DNA of 64,000 nt from assembly GCF_002252675.1 (NCBI RefSeq), contig NZ_NQKY01000015.1, forward strand, positions 16,635 through 80,634. The letters run 5' to 3'. Shown in pieces: positions 28,193 to 38,599 of this stretch. Below the pieces are notes generated by a model. The model saw only the letters and a list, made by a program, of their open reading frames with translations. It ran no database searches and was not told where the DNA came from. Numbering within the stretch: the stretch's first letter is position 1; each line of letters begins with the position of its first letter. This DNA comes from Synechococcus sp. BO 8801. Its GTDB lineage: Bacteria > Cyanobacteriota > Cyanobacteriia > PCC-6307 > Cyanobiaceae. Made by a program: the position numbers and the translations under genes.

Positions 28193-29491
28193 TCAGCCTG
28201 GCAGCAGGCTCGCCGCCAGCGGGGCGGCCGCCGCCAGCAGCGGGGAGGTGGAATCGTGGCCCCCCGAGAGCAGGCGGGCCATCTCCATCTCCTCGCTCTC
28301 CTCGGGCAGGGGCACCACCCCCTCCGCCAGCTCCATGCTGGCCATGCCCCCGGACTCCAGGCGCATGCAGCCGCCGGACTCCGAGCAGAGAATCACGCAC
28401 AGGGGGGGCCGCTGCTGCGGTTCGCAGATCAGCCGCATGCCGACGATGGCGCCGGGGTGGGTCTTGGGCACGCCCATGGGCACGGGCATGAGGGTGAACT
28501 GGACGGCCACCCCGTCAGTGCGCTCAAACTCCGCCGTGATCCCCGGGCCGGGACCGTCCACCTCCACCGTGTAACTGGTGATCAGGTGCCAGCCGAGGCG
28601 GTCGGCGATCCAGGCGGCCAGCAGCAGCCCCTTCACCGGATGGTCGCCCTCCACGTCGATGTCGAGCTGCACCACGTGACCGAGGGCATCGCGGCGGGAC
28701 GGGGGATCGAACACCATGGCCAGGGATTCGCGCCAGGTGCGCAGCCGCAGCCAGTTGAGATCGTTGACAGCCTGGCCGGCGCTGATCCGGGCCAGCATCA
28801 GATCGAGGCAGCGGCGCGGCTCCCCGAGGGAGCTGTCGATCACCAGCCGCCGGGGCAGCGGCGCCAGGGCCTCGAGCATCTCGGAGGGCTCATCCAGGCT
28901 GCTGTTCCACCACACCCAGCAGGGCAGGGAGTCGTCCACCAGGGAGACGATCAGATCGAGGCTCTGCTTGAGGGCCCCCATGCCGCCGCGCAGCACCACC
29001 ACGTCGCCGCAGGCGGCGCCGGCGCCGCCCTCCTCCGGCAGCGGGCAATAGGCCGCCACCAGGGTCTCGAGCGGATGGCCCGGGTCGAGGGTGGGGGCCA
29101 GGGTGATCAGGCGCCGCGGCATGTGGGCGCTGATGGCGCTCTCCACGAACTGGCCGCGCAGGTCCTCGGGCCGGTGGTTCCCTTCCTTCTGGCCGATGGC
29201 CCAGGCCAGGCGGGGATCCATGGGCGCCGTGCTGTACGGCAGACCGGTCTCGGGCACGGCCTGGCGGGCCGCCTCCAGCAGCTCGGCGCGCAGCAGGCCG
29301 GTGATCGGCCCGTCGACCCGGCCGATGCGGACCATCTGCTGCTCCAGCCAGGAGGGCTCCCAGACCACCAGGGTGAAGGTGGCGGCCCCGGTGGAGCCCT
29401 CCAGGTCATGGGTCCAGAGGCGATGCAGGTAGGGGTTGACCTCCTCGGGCGGCAGATCGAGGGGGGCCTGGAGGGTGAGCTGGGGAGCCAT
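28193..29491 (-). CDS. opcA: Glucose-6-phosphate dehydrogenase assembly protein OpcA
   Basis: 432 residues. OpcA is the cyanobacterial allosteric activator and assembly factor of Zwf, controlling the oxidative pentose phosphate pathway in the dark. The family pattern is seen throughout: VNPYLHRLWTHD near the N-terminus, TFTLVVWEPSWLEQQ, and VWWNSSLDEPSEMLEAL in the middle. It lies directly downstream of zwf (72 bases) on the same strand, the standard cyanobacterial order. Confidence 0.92.
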   Translation of the reverse strand: MAPQLTLQAPLDLPPEEVNPYLHRLWTHDLEGSTGAATFTLVVWEPSWLEQQMVRIGRVDGPITGLLRAELLEAARQAVPETGLPYSTAPMDPRLAWAIGQKEGNHRPEDLRGQFVESAISAHMPRRLITLAPTLDPGHPLETLVAAYCPLPEEGGAGAACGDVVVLRGGMGALKQSLDLIVSLVDDSLPCWVWWNSSLDEPSEMLEALAPLPRRLVIDSSLGEPRRCLDLMLARISAGQAVNDLNWLRLRTWRESLAMVFDPPSRRDALGHVVQLDIDVEGDHPVKGLLLAAWIADRLGWHLITSYTVEVDGPGPGITAEFERTDGVAVQFTLMPVPMGVPKTHPGAIVGMRLICEPQQRPPLCVILCSESGGCMRLESGGMASMELAEGVVPLPEESEEMEMARLLSGGHDSTSPLLAAAAPLAASLLPG

Positions 29492-29563
29492 GGGCGCGGA
29501 AGGGGGCGGGGATCGCTGGGCTGCGGAAGGGGAAAGGGGGCGCGGGGGCCCTGGAGCCGGGCG

Positions 29564-31087
29564 TCAGGGACGCCGCCAGATCAGGCCGTCACTGGCCAGG
29601 AGGCCATCGGCGGCGGTGGGCCCCCAGGTGCGGGCCTCGTAGGGCTGGACCGGCAGCTGCCAGGGGGATTCCTCGATCAGGGACAGCAGCGGCGTGTACA
29701 GCCGCCAGGCCGCCTCCACCTCGTCGCTGCGGGTGAACAGGGTCGGATCGCCCAGCATCGCGTCGGCCAGCAGCCGCACGTAGCCCTCGTCGGAGGGCTC
29801 GCCGAAGGATTCGTCGTAGCTGAAGGCCATGTCGACCGGCCGGCTGCGCATCCCGGAGCCGGGGGCCTTGACCTCGAACTTGAACTCGGCGCCCTCGTCG
29901 GGCTGGATGCGCAGGATCAGCTGGTTGGGGGTGGGGGCGCCACCGGCGGCGTCGAACAGGTGCACCGGGGCCTCCCGGAAGGTGAGCACCACCTCGCTGA
30001 GGCGCTTCGGCAGCCGCTTGCCGGTGCGCAGGTAGAAGGGCACCCCCTGCCAGCGCCAGTTGTTGATGGCCACCTTCATGGCCACATAGGTTTCCGTGGT
30101 GCTGTTGGCGTTCACCCCGGGCTCCTGGCGGTAGCCGGGCAGGGGCCGGGCCAGGCTGCCGCCGGCGGCGTACTGGCCCCGCACGCAGCACTTCCAGGGC
30201 TCCTCCTCGTTGGCCAGGCTGGCCGACTGCAGCACCTTGGCCTTCTCGTTGCGGATGGCCTCCGGATCGAAGCGGCCGGGGGCCTCCATGGCGGTGAGGG
30301 CCAGGATCTGGGTGAGGTGGTTCTGCACCATGTCCCGCAGGGCGCCGGACGACTCGTAGTAGCCGGCCCGCTCCTCCACCCCCACGGTTTCGGCCGCGGT
30401 GATCTGGACGCTGGAGATGTAGTTGCGGTTCCAGATCGGCTCGAAGATCGTGTTGGCGAAGCGCAGCACCAGGATGTTCTGGACCGTTTCCTTGCCCAGG
30501 TAATGGTCGATGCGGAACACCTGGCTTTCCTTGGCGCAGGCCTGCACCACCTTGTTGAGGGCCTGGGCGCTGGCGTAGTCGCGGCCGAAGGGCTTCTCGA
30601 TCACCACCCGGCTGCGCTCGGCATCGGCCAGCAGGCCGGCACCGGCCAGGGCGCGGCAGCCGCTGCCGTAGAACTCCGGCGAGACCGAGAGATAGAAGGT
30701 GCGGTTGCCCCGGGTGGCCCGCAGCCGGTCGATGCTCTCCAGCCGCTGGCCGAGGCGCACCAGGTGGTCGGGCTGCTGCAGGTCGACCGGCTCGTAGAAG
30801 AGGCCCTGGGCGAACTGCTCCCAGGCGGTGCGATGGGAGGCGATCTCATCGGCCAGGGCGGCCCCCATCTTCTCGCGGAACTCCTCATCGCTCCAGGGCC
30901 TTCGGGCGCAGCCGAGCACGGCGAACTCGCTGGGCAGCCGTCGCTGGCGGAACAGCTCGAACAGCGCCGGGATCAGCTTGCGGTGGGTGAGATCACCGCT
31001 GGCCCCGAAGATGACGATGCACTGGGGCGAGATCACCCGCTCCTGGCGCAGACCAACCCGCAGCGGGTTGGTGAGGATGGCGGTCAT
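29564..31087 (-). CDS. zwf: Glucose-6-phosphate 1-dehydrogenase
   Basis: 507 residues. It oxidises glucose 6-phosphate with NADP at the entry to the oxidative pentose phosphate pathway. The NADP fold has IFGASGDLTHRKLIPALF and the active-site signature RIDHYLGKE is intact; VAMKVAINNWRWQGVPFYLR and the C-terminal HLFD region are normal. The length matches the family. It is the first gene of the leftward zwf-opcA-cobB-acyP block, with a 106-base gap to the petH terminator upstream. Confidence 0.95.
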   Translation of the reverse strand: MTAILTNPLRVGLRQERVISPQCIVIFGASGDLTHRKLIPALFELFRQRRLPSEFAVLGCARRPWSDEEFREKMGAALADEIASHRTAWEQFAQGLFYEPVDLQQPDHLVRLGQRLESIDRLRATRGNRTFYLSVSPEFYGSGCRALAGAGLLADAERSRVVIEKPFGRDYASAQALNKVVQACAKESQVFRIDHYLGKETVQNILVLRFANTIFEPIWNRNYISSVQITAAETVGVEERAGYYESSGALRDMVQNHLTQILALTAMEAPGRFDPEAIRNEKAKVLQSASLANEEEPWKCCVRGQYAAGGSLARPLPGYRQEPGVNANSTTETYVAMKVAINNWRWQGVPFYLRTGKRLPKRLSEVVLTFREAPVHLFDAAGGAPTPNQLILRIQPDEGAEFKFEVKAPGSGMRSRPVDMAFSYDESFGEPSDEGYVRLLADAMLGDPTLFTRSDEVEAAWRLYTPLLSLIEESPWQLPVQPYEARTWGPTAADGLLASDGLIWRRP

Positions 31088-31193
31088 GGGGAGGGCGTCC
31101 GGTCATCCCTGGTTTAACGGCGGCGCAGGCATCCCGCTGCATCGCTGCGACAGGGAGCCTGCCGGTGTGAGCATTCTCGGATCGTCAGCCATG

Positions 31194-31219
31194 AAAAAGG
31201 CCCGCCGGAAGCGGGCCTT
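31194..31219 (-). terminator. Rho-independent terminator of petH
   Basis: A perfect 9-bp stem, AAGGCCCGC and GCGGGCCTT with a 5-base loop (31197-31219), is followed on the minus strand by a run of T (five A on the plus strand at 31194-31198). It lies about 35 bases after the petH stop, so it ends petH transcription before zwf. Confidence 0.85.
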
Positions 31220-31254
31220 GCAACGGGGGCGGTGTGCCCCGGGGTGCGATCGGC

Positions 31255-32517
<1,263 letters not shown>

Positions 32518-32546
32518 TTAGTTTGTGTTCCGTCGCACCAATCCCG

Positions 32547-33173
32547 GTGCCGACCGCTGCCACCCTCACGCAAGCCCCGAGCGAGCTCCGATCCGTCTTG
32601 GCACAGCTTCTGGCGTCGTTTCCCCGCCCCGTGCACCTCCCTTCCACTGAGGCCATGGTCGCCAGCGAGGCCAGTTGTGCCCTCGACACGATCCAGCAGG
32701 AGATGGAGCGTCTCCCCCAGGGCACCCGGCGCCTGGCGGTGCAGCTGCGCCTCGATCTCCCCCCCGAGTGGATCTGGTCGGTTCTCACCGACTACGACCA
32801 TCTCGATCGCTTCATTCCCAATCTCGCCAGCTCCCGCCAGCTCTGGCGCCGCGGCAATCTGGTCGCCCTGGAGCAGGTGGGCACCCAGCAGTTCTGCGGT
32901 CTGCGCTTCAGTGCCCGCGTCCAGCTGGAGCTCAGCGAAGAGCCGGAGCAGGGTCGCCTGGCCTTCCGCATGCTGGAGGGCGATTTCCGCTGCTTCCAGG
33001 GCGTCTGGCAGGTGGGCGCCGACGACACCAGCACCTGGCTCCTCTACGACCTCACCGTGCAGGGCAAGCCGGGCATGCCGATCGGCCTGATCGAGCAGCG
33101 GCTCAAGGAGGATCTGGCCAGCAACCTGCGGGGCGTGCAGCGGGAAGCCCAGCGCCGCGCCCAGCAGCTCTGA
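32547..33173 (+). CDS. SRPBCC/polyketide cyclase-like lipid-binding domain protein
   Basis: 208 residues from GTG 32547; TTG 32523 and ATG 32655 are alternatives. The core (LPPEWIWSVLTDYDHLDRF) matches the first strand and helix of the COQ10/START-like SRPBCC fold, and WLLYDLTVQGKPGMPIGLIE its last strand and long C-terminal helix. These proteins bind hydrophobic ligands; the cyanobacterial ones have no settled function. It is divergent from petH with under 100 bases between starts and is followed convergently by tRNA-Glu. Confidence 0.75.
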   Translation: MPTAATLTQAPSELRSVLAQLLASFPRPVHLPSTEAMVASEASCALDTIQQEMERLPQGTRRLAVQLRLDLPPEWIWSVLTDYDHLDRFIPNLASSRQLWRRGNLVALEQVGTQQFCGLRFSARVQLELSEEPEQGRLAFRMLEGDFRCFQGVWQVGADDTSTWLLYDLTVQGKPGMPIGLIEQRLKEDLASNLRGVQREAQRRAQQL

Positions 33174-33237
33174 GGCCCTTCGCCATCCGGCCCTGATGCC
33201 AGCGGCATGGCGAGGGAGCAGCTGAACAGCACCCCTG

Positions 33238-33275
33238 AAAAAATGGCCCGGCTCAGGACGAAACCGTCCCGAGCC
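33238..33275 (-). terminator. Terminator downstream of tRNA-Glu
   Basis: A strong hairpin, GGCTC-x-GGACG and CGTCC-x-GAGCC with one internal mismatch and a 4-base loop (33250-33275), is followed on the minus strand by six T residues (AAAAAA on the plus strand at 33238-33243). It lies about 14 bases after the tRNA 3' end, so it ends the tRNA transcript. Confidence 0.8.
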
Positions 33276-33288
33276 CGGAACCGATGCA

Positions 33289-33361
33289 TACCCCCAAGGG
33301 GATTCGAACCCCTGTCGCCTCCGTGAAAGGGAGGTGTCCTAGGCCTCTAGACGATGGGGGC
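33289..33361 (-). tRNA. trnE: tRNA-Glu (UUC)
   Basis: 73 nt cloverleaf on the minus strand: acceptor GCCCCCA pairing with TGGGGGT (one G-T pair), discriminator A, anticodon loop CTTTCAC with anticodon TTC, and T-arm AGGGGTTCGAATCCCCT. The CCA is not encoded. In cyanobacteria this tRNA also feeds glutamyl-tRNA reductase, the entry to haem and chlorophyll synthesis. Confidence 0.97.
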
Positions 33362-33425
33362 GAGGCCACAGCCGGCTTGGCGCCGATCTGATGTGCTGGA
33401 CGCTACGGGCCGGAGGGACCCTTCG

Positions 33426-34646
33426 TCAAGGAAGGCCCTCGGCGGTGGGCCGGCCGGGGAGGGAGCGGTCCGGTTCCGGGGAGCTCTGGCCGGTCCAGAC
33501 CGGCACGGTGAAGTTGAAGCAGGCGCCCTCGCCGGGTTCGGACACCACCCAGATGCGGCCCCCGTGCACCTCGGCGATGCGGCGGCACACCGACAGGCCC
33601 ACGCCGAAGCCGGAGGTGGTGCCGGAGGTCTGGGGCAGCCGCACCCGGTCCTGGAAGATGCGGTGCTGCTCCTCGCGGGGAATGCCCGGCCCGCTGTCGC
33701 AGATGCTCACCTGCACCCACTGGCTGGTGCGGTGCATGAGGCTGAGGCTCACCTTGCCGCCGTCGGGGGTGAACTTGAGGGCGTTCTCCAGCAGGTTGAG
33801 GAACACCTGCCGCATGCGCCGCTGGTCGGCGTGGACATCGGGAAGGTCGGCGGGGATGTCGGTGACCAGCTGCAGGCCCCGGCCCACCCAGAGCTTCTCC
33901 AGCTCGAGGATGGCCTCGGCCGCCACCTGGCTGAGATCCAGGCGCTGGGGGTTGAACAGGGCCTCCCAACGGGTGGTGCCCACCTCCAGCAGGTCCCTGG
34001 AGAGGGCCTCGATGTCGTCGAGCCGGCGGTTGAGCACGTCGCGGAAGCGGCTCTCGTCGATCTGGCCCAGGGCATGGCTCTGCAGGGCCAGCTTGGCGGC
34101 GGTGAGGGGGGTGCGCAGCTCGTGGGCCACCATGCGCAGCAGCCGTTCCTGGACGCCCAGCCGCTCGATCAGGGTTTCGTTCTCCTGACGCAGCACCAGC
34201 AGCTGGTCCTCGAGCTGCACCTCCCTCTGGCTGCGGCTGCCATCCATCTCCGCCGGCCGCAGGCTCAGCCCCAGGGTGGTGACCACCTCCATCTGCTGCC
34301 AGCGGGGCAGCCAGATGCGCAGCTGCTGGGCCAGGGTGTTGCCGGCGAAGACCTGCTTGGGCAGGGGATCGAGCTTGATCAGGGCCGGGGTGGCCACCAG
34401 GCGGTGCAGTTCGAGCAGCTCGGGATGGTCGGCCGGATCGGCCACCTGGAGGGAGACCTTGCAGGTGCAGTCCTCCGATTGCAGGAAGGCCAGCAGGGCC
34501 CGCAGGTCGGCGGAGGCCATGTGATGGCGGGCCGCCACCAGCAGCAGCTTGAGCGGTTTCTGGGCCTCACCGGTGGCGGTGCCGGCCTCCGCCACCGCCG
34601 CCGGCGACGAGGTGGGCGGGAAATCGGGCTCCCCCAGGACCGGCAA
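33426..34646 (-). CDS. sasA: Circadian two-component sensor histidine kinase SasA
   Basis: 406 residues. The N-terminal KaiB-like thioredoxin domain (about residues 30-118, starting [12 protein letters not shown]) docks on KaiC. A coiled linker follows, then the histidine-kinase core with H-box [15 protein letters not shown] (His175), N-box [15 protein letters not shown]1 DSGPGIP and G2 GFGVGLSVC. SasA passes clock phase to RpaA. The start is a TTG; no in-frame ATG precedes the KaiB-like domain. The last about 25 residues form a polar, Pro-rich tail. It lies upstream of tRNA-Glu on the same strand. Confidence 0.9.
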   Translation of the reverse strand: MPVLGEPDFPPTSSPAAVAEAGTATGEAQKPLKLLLVAARHHMASADLRALLAFLQSEDCTCKVSLQVADPADHPELLELHRLVATPALIKLDPLPKQVFAGNTLAQQLRIWLPRWQQMEVVTTLGLSLRPAEMDGSRSQREVQLEDQLLVLRQENETLIERLGVQERLLRMVAHELRTPLTAAKLALQSHALGQIDESRFRDVLNRRLDDIEALSRDLLEVGTTRWEALFNPQRLDLSQVAAEAILELEKLWVGRGLQLVTDIPADLPDVHADQRRMRQVFLNLLENALKFTPDGGKVSLSLMHRTSQWVQVSICDSGPGIPREEQHRIFQDRVRLPQTSGTTSGFGVGLSVCRRIAEVHGGRIWVVSEPGEGACFNFTVPVWTGQSSPEPDRSLPGRPTAEGLP

Positions 34647-34751
34647 AGGCAGGCATGCGGCAATGCACCCAACCTTATGGGGTTTTGGGCAGAACCCGGA
34701 AACGTCGCTAGGACTTCAGGGATCGCGTCCGTGTGCCTGGGTGGGCCCGCC

Positions 34752-35309
34752 ATGACCACACCGACCCAGCCCGGCCTCTCCAGGGTTCCCCCCGTGCAGA
34801 GCCGCATCCGCCTCGACAGCAGCCTGCGGCGCTGGTTCGCCCGCAACCTGGGGCTCTGGCGGTCGCGGCGCACCTACTTCTTCACCAAGGACGACGAGGT
34901 GCTGCGGGTGGACATGAACCTGCGCATCGAGGTCCACGGCGAGCTGGTGGACGGGGATGAGGGCTACCGCTTCACCTGGTGGGCGGAGGGGCATCAACCG
35001 TTCTTCGAGACCAAACCCGACTACCGGCCCGAGGGCACGATGGAGGCCTGGCTTTGCGGTCACCAGCTGCGGCGCAGCTGCGGCTACCTGGCGGGGGCCC
35101 CCACGGTCAGCCAGATCCGCCAGATCGATGAGCACACCATGGCCTTCCAGTCCCACTACGACGACTGGGACGTGCTCGAGCAGATCCGCCTGGTGGATGG
35201 GGACAACTACCGCTCCCGCTCGATCCACACCTGGCGTCACGGCAACCTCGAGCTGGTGGAGCTCCACCACGAGATCCGGCTGGAGGCGGCGGGAGAGCCG
35301 ATCGGTTAA
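34752..35309 (+). CDS. CpcS/CpeS-like lipocalin-fold protein (probable)
   Basis: 185 residues. After a variable N-terminus, the sequence shows WRSRRTYFF, then alternating strands (DEVLRVDMNLRIEV; GYRFTWWAEG) and a C-terminal set (YDDWDVLEQIRLVDGDNYR, HTWRHGNLELVELHH). The strand pattern and the WRSRRTY opening resemble phycobiliprotein chromophore lyases of the CpcS/CpeS group and other lipocalin-fold proteins of cyanobacteria. Lyase activity is not demonstrated by the sequence. ATG 34752 is the first start of the compact domain; the longer upstream frame is antisense to sasA. Confidence 0.5.
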   Translation: MTTPTQPGLSRVPPVQSRIRLDSSLRRWFARNLGLWRSRRTYFFTKDDEVLRVDMNLRIEVHGELVDGDEGYRFTWWAEGHQPFFETKPDYRPEGTMEAWLCGHQLRRSCGYLAGAPTVSQIRQIDEHTMAFQSHYDDWDVLEQIRLVDGDNYRSRSIHTWRHGNLELVELHHEIRLEAAGEPIG

Positions 35310-35406
35310 TCGCTGTCAGGGCCGGGGCCCCGCCGGCTGGGCCGCCTCGCGGAGCGGTCTCTGCGGCGGGTGTGGCGGCTGCTGCGATGCAGCACGATGG
35401 TGGTTC

Positions 35407-35862
35407 ATGAATCCCTACCCCTTGTCTCACCTGCTCCGCCGCTCCCGGCCGCTGCTGGCCCCCCTGGTCGCCATGCCGCTGCTGCTGGCACCTCTGGCGG
35501 CGCACGCCGCCCCCGCCACCCCCGCCGAGATGGGGCTTTACACCCGCATCGGCGCCGTCAACGTCTGCATCTCCCGCGCCGCCGGCATCGACTTCGAGAA
35601 ATCGGTGGGCATCGCCGGCGAAACCATCGCCCAGCTGATCCTCGGCCAGCACAAGGGCGAGATCCAGCAGGTGGGCACCAAGGCCCTCACCATCGAGGAG
35701 CTGCGCCGCGGCGCCATCAACTCGGCCGTGCTCGGAGCCGCCGAGATCTGCCCCAAGGAGGTGCCGGCCGACGTGATGAAGAAGGTTCAGGACGCCATCA
35801 AGCAGCAGGGCGCCGCCCGGCCTGGGGCACCAGCTCCTGCGACCCCGGCGGCCCCCAGGTAA
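35407..35862 (+). CDS. Secreted small protein, unknown
   Basis: 151 residues, not recognised. A clear Sec signal peptide (basic LLRRSRP, hydrophobic core, cleavage after AHA) is followed by about 100 residues of mixed helix: YTRIGAVNVCISRAAGIDFEKS and TIEELRRGAINSAVLGAAEICP, with two cysteines that could form a disulfide, and a Pro/Ala-rich tail. It ends seven bases before pepN and may share its transcript. A periplasmic location is inferred from the signal peptide. Confidence 0.7.
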   Translation: MNPYPLSHLLRRSRPLLAPLVAMPLLLAPLAAHAAPATPAEMGLYTRIGAVNVCISRAAGIDFEKSVGIAGETIAQLILGQHKGEIQQVGTKALTIEELRRGAINSAVLGAAEICPKEVPADVMKKVQDAIKQQGAARPGAPAPATPAAPR

Positions 35863-35869
35863 GCCCCTG

Positions 35870-38599
35870 ATGGCCGTCGTCCACCTCGCCGACTACCGTC
35901 CGGCGCCCTACCTGCTGGAGCGCACCGACCTGACGGTGCGCCTGTTCGCCGACCATGCCCTGGTGGAGGCGCGGCTGGCGTTCCTGCCCAGGCCCGGCGC
36001 CCCGGAGGCGCCGGAAGGGCCGGTGGAACCGCTGGAGCTCCGCGGGGTGGATCTGGAGCTGCGGGCCCTGGCGATCGATGGCGTGCCCCTGCCCCCCGAG
36101 GCGTATCGGCTGGAGGACGACCGCCTGTTGGTGCTGCAGCCGCCCCGGCGGCCGTTCGTGCTCACCAGCACGGTGTGGCTTGATCCGCGGGCCAACACCA
36201 GCCTCGAGGGGCTTTACGTGAGCGGGGGGATGGTCACCACCCAGTGCGAGGCGGAGGGCTTCCGCCGCATCACCTATCACCCGGATCGTCCCGACCTGCT
36301 GAGCCGCTTCCGGGTGCGGATCGAGGCCGACCGGGACAGCTGCCCGGTTCTGCTCTCCAACGGCAACGGCATCGAGGCCGGCGACCTGCCCCCCGGGCCA
36401 GGCGGAGAAGCCCGTCACTACGCCGTCTGGGACGACCCCTTCCCCAAGCCCTCCTATCTGTTCGCCCTGGTGGCGGGCCGGTTGGAGGAGGTGCGCGACA
36501 CGTTCGTGACCTCAGGCGGCCGCTCCGTGCAGCTGCGCCTGCACGTGGAGCCGGGCGATGCCCCCTTCACCGCCCACGCCATGGCGTCCCTGAAGCGGGC
36601 GATGGAGTGGGACGAGCGCGTCTATGGGCTGGCGTACGACCTCGACGAGTACAACATCGTCGCCGTGCGCCACTTCAACATGGGCGCGATGGAGAACAAG
36701 AGCCTCAACATCTTCAACTCGAAGCTGGTGCTCGCCGACGCCGCCACGGCCACCGATGGCGAGCTGGAGCGGATCGAGAGTGTGATCGCCCACGAATACT
36801 TCCACAACTGGACAGGCAACCGCATCACCTGCCGCGACTGGTTCCAGCTGTCGCTGAAGGAGGGGCTCACCGTCTTCCGGGATCAGAGCTTCTCGGCCGA
36901 TCTGCATGGCCATGCGCTCAACCGGATCGAAAACGTGGCGATGCTGCGCAACACCCAGTTCCGGGAGGATGCGGGCCCGACGGCCCATCCGGTGCAGCCG
37001 GATCAGTACCAGGCGATCGACAACTTCTACACCACCACGATCTACGAAAAGGGATCGGAGGTGATCCGGGTGCTGCACACCCTGCTGGGGGAGGAAACCT
37101 TCCAGCGGGGTATGGCCCTGTACGTGGAACGCCACGACGGCACCGCCGCCACCTGCGAGGACTTCGTCCAGGCCATGCAGGATGCCGCCGGCGAAGTGGC
37201 CGACAGCTGCCGCCTGCCGCCCTTCGATTTCGTGCAGTTCCGGCGCTGGTACCACCAGGCGGGCACACCGGTGCTGCAGGTGCGGCGCCGCTGGAACAAG
37301 GCCGCCGGGACCCTGGAGCTGTTCGTGCGCCAGTCCACCCCCGCCACCCCGGGCCAGCCCCACAAGCAGCCCCTGGTGATCCCCCTGGCCGTGGGCCTGG
37401 TGGGCCAGGCGGGCCAGCCCCTGCCGATGCGGCTGGTGGCCGAGGACCCCGACCACGGTGCGGCGCCTCTGATGGGCCGCCGCTGGGGGGCGGGCACGCG
37501 GCTGCTGCTGATCGATCAGGAGGAGCAGGTCTTCCGCTTCGAGGGGCTGCCGGCCCAGTCGCCGCCGCCGGCCCTCTCCCTGCTGCGCCAGTTCTCGGCG
37601 CCGGTGAAGGTGGCGCTGGGGCGGCCCTCCAGCGAGCTGGTGCATCTGCTGGCCGCCGACAGCGACCCCTTCGCCCGCTGGGATGCGGGCCAGGTGCTGC
37701 TGCGCCGCGCCCTGCTGCGCCGGGCCGCCGGCCGGGTGGATGGGGTGCTGGAGGACGCCTTGATCGACGCCTTCGGGCGGATCCTGGCCGACCCCTCCCT
37801 TTCAGAGGCCAGCCGCAGCGTGCTGCTGGCCCTGCCTGGGCTGGCCGAACTGGAGGATGGGGCGCCCGAGCCCGATCCACCGGCCCTGTTCGCCGCCCTG
37901 CAGGCCCTGCGCCGCCGCTTCGGCGAGGCCCTGGCCGAGCCCCTGGAGCGAGCCCTGGAGCGGGTCAGCGCGCAGTGGGCCCTGGCCTGGCCGGAAGGGG
38001 TGGGCGACCGGATGCTGACGGGCTCGATCTGGAGCTGGCGGGTGGCCGCGGGTGATGCGGCGGCGATCGCGGCGGCCCGCGCGGCGGTGGACGGCCCCTC
38101 GATGACCCTGGCCCGGGCGGGCCTGCGGGCGCTGCAGGACCATCCGATCCCGGCCCGCCAGGAGGCGGTGGATGCCTTCTACGCCCGCTGGGAAGAGAAG
38201 CCCGTGATCCTCGATTCCTGGTTCGCCCTGGAGGCCGCCGCCCCCTTCGCCGATGGCCTGGAGCGGGTGCAACGGCTGCTCGACCATCCCCGCTTCGATC
38301 CGGCGGCCCCCAATGCGGTGCGGGCGGTGCTGGGGGGGCTGGCGGGCAACCCACCGGTGTTCCATGCCGCCGACGGCAGCGGCTACCGCTTCATGGCCGA
38401 CCAGATCGTCGCCCTCGACCAGCGCAACCCGATCACGGCCTCGCGCATGGCCAAGGTGTTCAGCCGCTGGCAGAGCTACGGCCCCGGACGGCGGGAGCGG
38501 ATGCGGGAAGCCCTCGAGGGGCTGGCGGCGGCCGAGCTCTCCACCAACACCCGCGAGGTGGTGGGCCAGTGCCTCGGTACACCCACTGGGGACGCCTAG
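35870..38599 (+). CDS. pepN: Aminopeptidase N (M1 family)
   Basis: 909 residues, slightly longer than the 870 of E. coli PepN. It removes N-terminal amino acids from peptides in the cytosol. The exopeptidase motif GAMEN and the zinc site HEYFHNW (His308, Glu309, His312) with the distal Glu331 in LKEGLT are intact. The C-terminal half is the PepN-type immunoglobulin-like and helical domain. Its stop codon overlaps the stop of the convergent GHL10 gene. Confidence 0.95.
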   Translation: MAVVHLADYRPAPYLLERTDLTVRLFADHALVEARLAFLPRPGAPEAPEGPVEPLELRGVDLELRALAIDGVPLPPEAYRLEDDRLLVLQPPRRPFVLTSTVWLDPRANTSLEGLYVSGGMVTTQCEAEGFRRITYHPDRPDLLSRFRVRIEADRDSCPVLLSNGNGIEAGDLPPGPGGEARHYAVWDDPFPKPSYLFALVAGRLEEVRDTFVTSGGRSVQLRLHVEPGDAPFTAHAMASLKRAMEWDERVYGLAYDLDEYNIVAVRHFNMGAMENKSLNIFNSKLVLADAATATDGELERIESVIAHEYFHNWTGNRITCRDWFQLSLKEGLTVFRDQSFSADLHGHALNRIENVAMLRNTQFREDAGPTAHPVQPDQYQAIDNFYTTTIYEKGSEVIRVLHTLLGEETFQRGMALYVERHDGTAATCEDFVQAMQDAAGEVADSCRLPPFDFVQFRRWYHQAGTPVLQVRRRWNKAAGTLELFVRQSTPATPGQPHKQPLVIPLAVGLVGQAGQPLPMRLVAEDPDHGAAPLMGRRWGAGTRLLLIDQEEQVFRFEGLPAQSPPPALSLLRQFSAPVKVALGRPSSELVHLLAADSDPFARWDAGQVLLRRALLRRAAGRVDGVLEDALIDAFGRILADPSLSEASRSVLLALPGLAELEDGAPEPDPPALFAALQALRRRFGEALAEPLERALERVSAQWALAWPEGVGDRMLTGSIWSWRVAAGDAAAIAAARAAVDGPSMTLARAGLRALQDHPIPARQEAVDAFYARWEEKPVILDSWFALEAAAPFADGLERVQRLLDHPRFDPAAPNAVRAVLGGLAGNPPVFHAADGSGYRFMADQIVALDQRNPITASRMAKVFSRWQSYGPGRRERMREALEGLAAAELSTNTREVVGQCLGTPTGDA